Assembly (NCBI GenBank): GCA_902477615.1
Contig: CABSHY010000101.1
Span: 1 to 5,223 of the forward strand
Direction of reading: 5' to 3'
DNA length: 5,223 bases
From: an uncultured Sutterella sp.
Lineage (GTDB): Bacteria > Pseudomonadota > Gammaproteobacteria > Burkholderiales > Burkholderiaceae_F
The position numbers and the translations under genes are program-made. Below, piece by piece: positions 1 to 5,102 of this stretch (the stretch's first letter is position 1; each line of letters opens with the position of its first letter). The notes below the pieces were generated by a model. The model worked only from the letters and a program-made list of their open reading frames with translations, made no database searches and had not been told where the DNA came from.

Positions 1-749
1 AAATGGGACAATCCATTAACCACGATCCTAACTCTTTAAAAGGCATCATCAGAGCTGCTCTTCCGCCCGCCGTTCTAAGGGATTTGCTCACACCCCAACT
101 TATGAAATTTTGCGAACAATACCCTGATATTGACTTACAAATTGAAGAGTACACGGCAGGCGTTCCGATCTCCTTTGAAAACCATCGTGGTGACTTACTC
201 GATATTGTCGTTTCTTACGGCCCCGACAGAGTCCATCCAAACATTGTTCAAATCTGCTATGGACGAGGCGATCTTATTTCGTGCGCAAGCCCCATGTACT
301 TAAAACGGTTCGGGACACCACAAACACCAGAGGATTTATCACAACATACTGGCATTGTCATTTCCAACAATATGAGAGCAACAGTTCAAACACTCACCAA
401 AGGTAAAGAGTCCTGTGCCATTCGCTGGAAAAAACAAATCATTTTTGATTCGCCGACCGCCGCAAAAACAGCGGTTCTGTTAGGCTCGGGCATTCACACT
501 TCGTTGCCATTGCTTCACTGCTTTGAAGAAATCCAACAAAAGAAATTAATTCCCTTATTCCCTGATTGGGAACAACCCTCTCTTGGTCTGTACATCTATA
601 CGCGTCCTGAATGCGTTAAATTGAAAAGAGTGCGCTTATTCATTGATTGGTACAAAACCGTTATGGCCAAAATCCACTCTGAGTGTTTCAATGCGACCGA
701 ACCGTATTTTGGCGACAGAATGAGAAATAATTACTTCAATTCTCTTTAA
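1..749 (+). CDS. LysR-type transcriptional regulator, C-terminal part (5' end outside window)
   Basis: The reading frame is open at the left edge, and the visible 248 residues match the effector-binding half of LysR-type regulators. The fragment begins in the linker, then enters the usual first strand and helix of the substrate domain (LKGIIRAALPPAVLRDLLTPQL, followed by a CEQYPDIDLQIEE segment). This matches the family pattern of a G-x-L-R-I-type strand and a 'YPDIxLxxxE' motif. Later segments such as LDIVVSYGP and GDLISCASPMYLKRFGTPQTPEDL also fit this periplasmic-binding-protein-like fold. The N-terminal helix-turn-helix lies beyond the window, so the ATG at position 3 is almost certainly an internal methionine. 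Members bind a small metabolite here and activate or repress nearby genes. It ends 126 bases before the porin on the same strand, with a perfect palindrome in between, so it may control the downstream genes. The effector is unknown. Family confidence is high; target assignment is inference. Confidence 0.9.
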   Translation, partial: MGQSINHDPNSLKGIIRAALPPAVLRDLLTPQLMKFCEQYPDIDLQIEEYTAGVPISFENHRGDLLDIVVSYGPDRVHPNIVQICYGRGDLISCASPMYLKRFGTPQTPEDLSQHTGIVISNNMRATVQTLTKGKESCAIRWKKQIIFDSPTAAKTAVLLGSGIHTSLPLLHCFEEIQQKKLIPLFPDWEQPSLGLYIYTRPECVKLKRVRLFIDWYKTVMAKIHSECFNATEPYFGDRMRNNYFNSL

Positions 750-754
750 GACAC

Positions 755-772
755 TTTGTAATAAATTACAAA
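755..772. promoter_or_regulatory. Perfect AT-rich palindrome, candidate LysR operator
   Basis: TTTGTAAT and ATTACAAA form a perfect 8-bp inverted repeat around a 2-base AA centre, starting six bases after the regulator's stop codon. It contains the T-N11-A spacing expected of LysR-type binding sites. Its centre lies about 65 bases upstream of the start site implied by the GATAAT box at 817-822, the usual place for a LysR recognition site. The dyad is seen directly; its role as an operator is inference. An AT-rich transcript hairpin is the alternative, but no T-run follows immediately. Confidence 0.5.
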
Positions 773-816
773 ACACAATGGTTTTTTCTGCTATTTTTTT
801 GTTGATTTTCCCAAAG

Positions 817-822
817 GATAAT
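817..822 (+). promoter_or_regulatory. Candidate -10 box for the porin promoter
   Basis: GATAAT matches the sigma-70 -10 consensus at five of six positions and lies 53 bases before the porin start codon. No good -35 box sits 16-18 bases upstream; that stretch is a T-run (794-800). This would fit an activator-dependent promoter, consistent with the palindrome further upstream. A TTGATT at 802-807 is too close to pair with this box and has only a poor -10 partner of its own. Confidence 0.35.
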
Positions 823-863
823 GAACATTAGATTCTGTTTAGGAATTCGTCCATTTTTCCATT

Positions 864-868
864 GGGAG
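864..868 (+). promoter_or_regulatory. Ribosome binding site of the porin
   Basis: GGGAG lies seven bases before the ATG at 876, which supports that start. The start is also supported by the signal peptide that begins there. Confidence 0.75.
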
Positions 869-875
869 ATAACAA

Positions 876-1988
876 ATGAAAAAGCACCTCCTTGTCCTTG
901 CGGTTCTCTCTAGTCTCGCAGCATGTGCACAAGCCGCCGACATCAAAGTGTACGGCGTACTCGATTACGGTCTTACGGTTAGCAAAAACACCGGCAAAGA
1001 TGGCAGCAGCCATTGGGACACGGCCATGAAAAGCGGCGGTCGTAACTCTTCTCGCTTCGGCATTAAGGGAACTGAAGACCTTGGCAACGATTACAAAGTT
1101 GGCTTTATTCTCGAAAGTCAATTTTTGGGTGACACGGGTGCCTTGCAAACAGAAGGACGTCTTTGGGAACGTGAATCCTCCTTGTCGCTTTCCGGCCCCT
1201 TTGGCAAAGTCACGGTTGGTCGTTTAGGTTACATGAAGGGTGTTGTGGGTTCCACCGCTCTTTATAACTCCTACCGCGTCAATCCTTTCGGTGGTGTACA
1301 AGATAAATACATCGGTGGTTTCAAACCCTATATGACGGGCACAACCTGGTCGGTTGATAATTCCATTGTCTATGCCACGCCCCAAATGGCAGGGTTAACG
1401 GGTTATCTGCAATACTCTAATGCCACTAACGGTGACGAAGGCGAAACCAATAACGCAAAAGATCGTTATTTCGCCGGCGCTCTTCGTTATCAAAATGGCC
1501 CGTTATTTGCTCAAATGCTTGTCGATACCACCAATCGTGGTAATGCCGAAACCTATTCCGATAAGACGCACAAAGATCCGTTCTCAGCCGGCATGCAAGT
1601 TGCCTATGACTTTGGTTTTGTTAAGCCCTTCTTTATGGTCGAGTACTTTAAAGAGTCAACGCTTAACAACAGTGGCAAACTTACCGTCACCAAACATAAC
1701 TATGACGGTTTCGGCACAACCCTCGTTTTACAAACGCCCATCTGGGGTGGGCAAGCCAAACTCGGCGGCGGTTATATGAATGCCGAGTTGTCGGACGATA
1801 AAAACGGTACAGCCAAGTATGACGTTACGCGCTACGGTGTGTCCATTGGTTACGACTACCCGATGACCAAACGTACCCACATCTATACCGATGCCGGTTT
1901 CATCAAGCAAACGGTTGAGCAATTCCAGCAAGCCGATGAAACCAAGAAAGGTTACGAATACATCATCGGCATGGTTCATTACTTCTAA
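876..1988 (+). CDS. Outer-membrane porin, Gram-negative trimeric type
   Basis: This 370-residue protein is a general diffusion porin of the betaproteobacterial type, expected to form a 16-stranded trimeric beta-barrel passing small hydrophilic, mostly anionic solutes. Residues 1-20 are a signal peptide: a positively charged start (MKK), a hydrophobic core and an AQA cleavage site, giving a mature protein starting ADIKVYGVLDYG. Family hallmarks are SRFGIKGTEDLG at 59-70, a long acidic strand (VGFILESQF, 75-83), the segment LSLSGPFGKVTVGR at 103-116 that leads into the constriction loop, and a C-terminal strand ending in HYF, whose final phenylalanine is the Bam-complex recognition signal. Length is normal for the family (about 350-400). 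An oddity is a lipobox-like LAAC at 14-17 inside the signal peptide. It lies upstream of a carrier and a lyase, suggesting it admits their substrate. The fold and location are secure; the solute is unknown. Confidence 0.93.
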   Translation: MKKHLLVLAVLSSLAACAQAADIKVYGVLDYGLTVSKNTGKDGSSHWDTAMKSGGRNSSRFGIKGTEDLGNDYKVGFILESQFLGDTGALQTEGRLWERESSLSLSGPFGKVTVGRLGYMKGVVGSTALYNSYRVNPFGGVQDKYIGGFKPYMTGTTWSVDNSIVYATPQMAGLTGYLQYSNATNGDEGETNNAKDRYFAGALRYQNGPLFAQMLVDTTNRGNAETYSDKTHKDPFSAGMQVAYDFGFVKPFFMVEYFKESTLNNSGKLTVTKHNYDGFGTTLVLQTPIWGGQAKLGGGYMNAELSDDKNGTAKYDVTRYGVSIGYDYPMTKRTHIYTDAGFIKQTVEQFQQADETKKGYEYIIGMVHYF

Positions 1989-2000
1989 TACGTGAATGAC

Positions 2001-2043
2001 GATGGGGATTCGAAACATCAACGGTTGGAACGGATCTCCCATC
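2001..2043 (+). promoter_or_regulatory. Intercistronic stem-loop between porin and carrier
   Basis: GATGGGGATTCG (2001-2012) can pair with CGGATCTCCCATC (2031-2043) as a 12-bp stem with one bulged T (2037) and one G-U pair. The loop (2013-2030) can fold a further small CAA/TTG pairing. It starts 12 bases after the porin stop. No T-run follows, so it is unlikely to be a full terminator. A role in protecting porin mRNA from 3' exonucleases or in lowering downstream expression is inference. Confidence 0.5.
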
Positions 2044-2048
2044 CACCA

Positions 2049-2073
2049 TTAAAGTACCTTTTAAAGGACTTAA
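2049..2073 (+). promoter_or_regulatory. Carrier ribosome binding site within a small hairpin
   Basis: AAAGGA at 2063-2068 is a good Shine-Dalgarno seven bases before the ATG at 2076. It decides this start over the in-frame GTG at 1992, which has no ribosome site and would add 28 non-family residues. The same bases lie in an imperfect hairpin: CCTT (2057-2060) pairs with AAGG (2064-2067), and the stem extends outward to TTAA (2049-2052) with CTTAA (2069-2073) across two bulged A residues. The ribosome site could therefore be masked. The pairing is visible; any regulatory effect is inference. Confidence 0.5.
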
Positions 2074-2075
2074 AA

Positions 2076-3464
2076 ATGCAACAAGTTCTTCCATTTCTTG
2101 CCATTATCGTCGTGATTCTCACAGGCTACGGCATTGCAAAAAAGATTCAAGTGACAACACTTTTACTTTTTGCGGGCCTTGCTCTTAACTTAATGGCTGT
2201 TTTAGGTGGCGTTGACAATATCCTCCCACGAGGAGCTAAGTCAACGGGGTTTATCGGTTTTGACCTTTTTGAGCAATTGAGAATTCTGTCTCGAAACCAA
2301 CTTCTTTCTGCGGGCTTCATTATCTTTGTTGCCGGTGGCTTTGCAGCCTATATGGACCGCATTGGAGCAACTGATAAGCTCGTGGCGATCTGCACTCGCC
2401 CTCTTTCGAAATTCTCAGCCCCTTACGTTATTTTGGGCGCTGTTTTTCTTCTCGGTCACTTACTTGGTCTCGTTGTGACAAGCGCTGCGGGGCTTGGTAC
2501 GTTGCTCGCCGTTTCCGTTTTCCCGTTGCTTTTAGGCGTGGGCGTAAGTCCTGCTGCTTCAGCCGCAGCCATTGCCTCAGCTCTTGTCTTTTCCTACGCA
2601 CCATCAAGCGGGATTGCTGTGATTACGGCACAAACGGCGGGTATTGAGCCGATGGAGTACCTCATTAAGTATCAAATCCCTGTGGCAATTCCCTCGATTA
2701 TTGCCGTGGTGGTTGCGCACATTTTGGTACAAAAGTACCTCGACAATAAGGATCGAGCCGCTGGTCTTATTCAAAACACGATTGATGTGGAAGAACTAGC
2801 TCAAAAACAAAAGAAAGCTGATGCAACGCCCGCTTACTATGCGCTTTTGCCGATCGTTCCGCTTGTACTCCTATTCGTTTTCAACAAGATGGTGTACAAA
2901 ACCATTGTTCTTGACGTTGCAACGGCCATGTTTATCGGTTGGGTTGTTGCGCTTCTTGTTGATTTAGCCAATAGACGCGATATTACGGCCGTATTTAAAG
3001 ACGGCCACGCGATGTTCCAAGGGATGGGTAATATGCTCACGAACGTTGTCGGTCTCATCTTTGTTGCAGCACTCTTTGCTGCGGGCCTCACCAACACCGG
3101 CCTTGTCGCCATGCTTATTGATGGCGCCAAGTCGCTTGGCATGGGTATGGCGGGTACTGGTGTTGTTCTGTCTGGCGTCATTGCCATCATTACGGTACTG
3201 ACGGGTAGCGGTGTTGCCTCCTTCACGGGTCTTGTCCCCATCGCTCCGGAAGTAGCCACGGCACTTGGTGGCAACGCTGTCGATCTTGCCATGATGATGC
3301 AATTGGCTAGTGAAATGACTCGTCCCATTTCTCCGGTGGCTGGTGTCGTGATTATCATGGCAGGCTTTGCCAAAGTCAGTCCCTTTGCGATTGTCCGCCG
3401 CACATTGATTCCGTGCACAGCAGGTTTGGTGGTTTCGCTTATCACCACCATCCTTATGATGTAA
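2076..3464 (+). CDS. dcuC: DcuC-family anaerobic C4-dicarboxylate carrier
   Basis: This 462-residue integral inner-membrane protein aligns by eye along its length with E. coli DcuC (461 residues), a carrier of fumarate, succinate and related C4-dicarboxylates that mainly handles succinate efflux or fumarate/succinate exchange during anaerobic growth. Matching landmarks are GFAAYMDRIGATD (88-100), TSAAGLGTLLAVSVFP (135-150), SYAPSSG (173-179), a hydrophilic central loop around 220-250, TGSGVASF (376-383), RPISPVAGVV (416-425) and AKVSPF (432-437). Hydrophobic segments suggest about 12 membrane spans arranged as two halves. It sits between a porin and a fumarate-releasing-type lyase on the same strand, so it could import the lyase substrate or exchange its product. 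The gene symbol reflects family membership; the actual substrate may differ, since related COG3069 proteins are not all characterised. The start at 2076 is preferred for its ribosome site and family length. Confidence 0.85.
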   Translation: MQQVLPFLAIIVVILTGYGIAKKIQVTTLLLFAGLALNLMAVLGGVDNILPRGAKSTGFIGFDLFEQLRILSRNQLLSAGFIIFVAGGFAAYMDRIGATDKLVAICTRPLSKFSAPYVILGAVFLLGHLLGLVVTSAAGLGTLLAVSVFPLLLGVGVSPAASAAAIASALVFSYAPSSGIAVITAQTAGIEPMEYLIKYQIPVAIPSIIAVVVAHILVQKYLDNKDRAAGLIQNTIDVEELAQKQKKADATPAYYALLPIVPLVLLFVFNKMVYKTIVLDVATAMFIGWVVALLVDLANRRDITAVFKDGHAMFQGMGNMLTNVVGLIFVAALFAAGLTNTGLVAMLIDGAKSLGMGMAGTGVVLSGVIAIITVLTGSGVASFTGLVPIAPEVATALGGNAVDLAMMMQLASEMTRPISPVAGVVIIMAGFAKVSPFAIVRRTLIPCTAGLVVSLITTILMM

Positions 3465-3481
3465 TTTATTCACAAATGTAA

Positions 3482-3504
3482 GGGGATGATTAATGACCAT
3501 CCCC
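3482..3504 (+). promoter_or_regulatory. Perfect 7-bp stem-loop upstream of the lyase
   Basis: GGGGATG (3482-3488) and CATCCCC (3498-3504) form a perfect stem with a nine-base loop, starting 17 bases after the carrier stop. It is followed by an A-run rather than a T-run, so it is not an intrinsic terminator on this strand. It could stabilise the upstream message or control translation, because its left arm holds the AGGGG ribosome-binding-like sequence of a mini-ORF. Function is inference. Confidence 0.5.
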
Positions 3505-3522
3505 AAAAAACTCATCACTTAA
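3493..3522 (+). promoter_or_regulatory. Possible nine-codon leader mini-ORF before the lyase
   Basis: An ATG at 3493 opens a nine-codon frame (MTIPKKLIT) ending at TAA 3520-3522. AGGGG at 3481-3485 lies at an ideal seven-base spacing, a better ribosome site than the one in front of the lyase. The stop is 11 bases before the lyase ATG and overlaps its weak Shine-Dalgarno, so translational coupling is possible. Such short frames arise by chance, and no conservation can be judged from one sequence. Confidence 0.2.
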
Positions 3523-3526
3523 AGAG
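3521..3526 (+). promoter_or_regulatory. Weak ribosome binding site of the lyase
   Basis: AAAGAG lies seven bases before the ATG at 3534. It is a poor Shine-Dalgarno, but it sits in a context nearly identical to the carrier's start region (TTAAAG, three variable bases, TTAAAAATG). This favours 3534 over the in-frame ATG at 3486, whose AGGGG has no spacing and which lies inside a hairpin. Confidence 0.5.
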
Positions 3527-3533
3527 ATTAAAA

Positions 3534-5027
3534 ATGACATTAGGATTGCAATCTACCGGTGCTGCTGGTGCAGCTGAAGATTTAACGAGTTGGAATGATG
3601 TTCCGCCGCGCGATGAATTCTTTTGGATTAATGAGATCAATAAAGCAACGCTTTTAACCAATACGAAAAAAGGGTTACTCAGCAAAAGCGAGGCTCGCAA
3701 CTTCGGAAAAGCGGTTACTCGAGTTGAAGCCAACGGCAATATCAAAGGGAATCCTCGCCCAAAGATGTACATTCGCTACGAACCGCTTGTTGTAAAAGAG
3801 GCAGGTCTAACCGCCACCCTCATGCATGCAGGGCGTAGCTCCCAAGACATTCATGCAACGTTTCAAAGAGCTATGATGCGAGATGCAACGTTACGCCTTA
3901 TGAAAGCGCTTCTTGCAGTTCGACAAGGTTTCTTAAAGTTAGTTGAAGACAACCCTGATGTGTTGATTCCTTGCTATACGAATGGCGTTGCGGCACAACC
4001 CTCTTCATTTGCTCACGTTCTTTTAGCCCATACGACGGCGTTTGCTCGAGACTTTGATCGTACGTTAAGCGCCTACGCTCGTCTTAATGAATGCCCGATG
4101 GGGGCCTGCGTTCTCAATGGCACTGGCTGGCCGCTTGATCGTCAAGGCATGTCTGACTATCTCGGTTTTGACCGCCCTGTTGCCAACACCTTTGACGCGG
4201 GGCAAGTGGGTGGCACGGATGTCATGATTGACGCAGCCATTGAATTGGTTCACCCGATGTTGCATATCAGTCAATTCATTGCAGAAATCATGCAACAGTA
4301 TGCACAACCTCGTCCTTGGATTCTTGTTTCTGCTACGTATGCATCAAGTGCCATGCCGCAAAAACGTAACCCCGGCCCAATCATTGACGTAAGACGTGAT
4401 GCCAATGCGGTCCTCGGCAGCTTAAATAGTGTCATTATGCGTGCTCATAACTTACCCACCGGTATGTATGACGCTAAAGACGAAAAACTCAACATTGAAA
4501 TGCTTGATGATGCCGCCAAAGTCGTTGAAGCCTTTGCTACGCTTCTTTCCATGCTATGTATCGATAAAGATCGAGCCTTAGAAGAACTCAACCTTGATTG
4601 GACGGCCTCGCAAGAGCTTGCTGACGTTTTGATGCGTAAATTTGCCATCCCATTCCGCGTTGGTCACGGTTTTGCCAGTCGTATGGTGACCGTTGCTCGC
4701 AATAATCAATGGACACCTAAGAACTTCCCATTGGCAGAGGCTCGCAAAATTTATGAAGCGCTACGAGATGAACTCAAAGAGGAGTTACCGAATTTCCCCT
4801 CTGAGTTTCCCTTTGATGAAATGGGATTTAGAGCAGTTTTGAGTCCGGGTCATATCGTGGCAGAAAGAGCTGTTGATGGTGGCCCTCAACCGGAGTCGCT
4901 TCTCAAACTTAAAATCGCTGGTCAAGAACTTCTAAAAGCCGATGAAATGACACTTAATCGACTCTTTGATCAGTTACAAGAAGCGCAATCCAAACTTCAT
5001 AAAGATTTTGGTGAACTCATCGCTTAA
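3534..5027 (+). CDS. Argininosuccinate-lyase-like fumarate lyase, substrate unknown
   Basis: This 497-residue cytoplasmic enzyme belongs to the fumarase/aspartase superfamily, whose tetrameric members usually release fumarate by beta-elimination from a substituted succinate. Argininosuccinate-lyase-branch features appear in order: HAGRSSQD (98-105, equivalent to ArgH HTGRSRND), CYTNGVAAQPSSFAHVLLAH (147-166, equivalent to GYTHLQxAQP), RLNECPMG (183-190), LGFDRP (210-215), the mobile catalytic loop SSAMPQKRNPG (271-281) carrying the likely base S271/S272, and LADVLMRKFAIPFRVGH (362-378) plus VAERAVDGGPQP (442-453) of the C-terminal region. It is a little longer than typical ArgH (about 460). 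It differs from ArgH where the usual catalytic-acid histidine is asparagine (N150), and the RSRNDQ motif reads RSSQDI. With a dicarboxylate carrier next door and no arginine genes, a catabolic role on another fumarate adduct is more likely. It may be annotated argH by homology; I leave the symbol empty. Confidence 0.85.
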   Translation: MTLGLQSTGAAGAAEDLTSWNDVPPRDEFFWINEINKATLLTNTKKGLLSKSEARNFGKAVTRVEANGNIKGNPRPKMYIRYEPLVVKEAGLTATLMHAGRSSQDIHATFQRAMMRDATLRLMKALLAVRQGFLKLVEDNPDVLIPCYTNGVAAQPSSFAHVLLAHTTAFARDFDRTLSAYARLNECPMGACVLNGTGWPLDRQGMSDYLGFDRPVANTFDAGQVGGTDVMIDAAIELVHPMLHISQFIAEIMQQYAQPRPWILVSATYASSAMPQKRNPGPIIDVRRDANAVLGSLNSVIMRAHNLPTGMYDAKDEKLNIEMLDDAAKVVEAFATLLSMLCIDKDRALEELNLDWTASQELADVLMRKFAIPFRVGHGFASRMVTVARNNQWTPKNFPLAEARKIYEALRDELKEELPNFPSEFPFDEMGFRAVLSPGHIVAERAVDGGPQPESLLKLKIAGQELLKADEMTLNRLFDQLQEAQSKLHKDFGELIA

Positions 5028-5033
5028 TGGCAA

Positions 5034-5069
5034 CAAGACAGGAGATTCAACTCAGACTCTCCTGTCTTG
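5034..5069. terminator. Stem-loop terminator after the lyase, possibly bidirectional
   Basis: CAAGACAGGAGA (5034-5045) and TCTCCTGTCTTG (5058-5069) form a perfect 12-bp stem around a 12-base loop, starting seven bases after the lyase stop and lying between two converging genes. Only a short T-stretch (GTTTCT, 5074-5079) follows on the plus strand, and the minus side is equally poor in T. The stem is clear; the efficiency of termination is uncertain. Confidence 0.65.
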
Positions 5070-5102
5070 CCCAGTTTCTAAACTAAGTTATCTAATCCAA
5101 CG

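Noticed and set aside
770..800. Intrinsic terminator for the LysR gene (AAAAC/GTTTT pairing followed by T-runs)
   Set aside because: The stem is only five mostly A-T pairs and the T-runs are broken. The preceding palindrome is also AT-rich and is separated from any T-run, so a terminator call is not supported.
828..1148. Minus-strand frame opposite the porin start
   Set aside because: It overlaps the porin signal peptide and conserved strands, shows no recognisable domain and has no convincing ribosome site.
1992..2075. In-frame GTG extension of the carrier by 28 residues
   Set aside because: There is no ribosome site, the extension is hydrophilic and unlike DcuC, and it overlaps the intercistronic stem-loop. 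The ATG at 2076 gives the family length and has AAAGGA at good spacing.
2837..3518. Long minus-strand frames opposite the carrier gene
   Set aside because: The translations are low-complexity, rich in Thr/Met/Ala or His/Asn, and lack family features. They are mirror frames of a clearly conserved membrane-protein gene.
3486..3533. In-frame ATG extension of the lyase by 16 residues
   Set aside because: The AGGGG abuts this ATG with no spacing and the codon lies inside a hairpin. The ATG at 3534 has a start context nearly identical to the carrier's.
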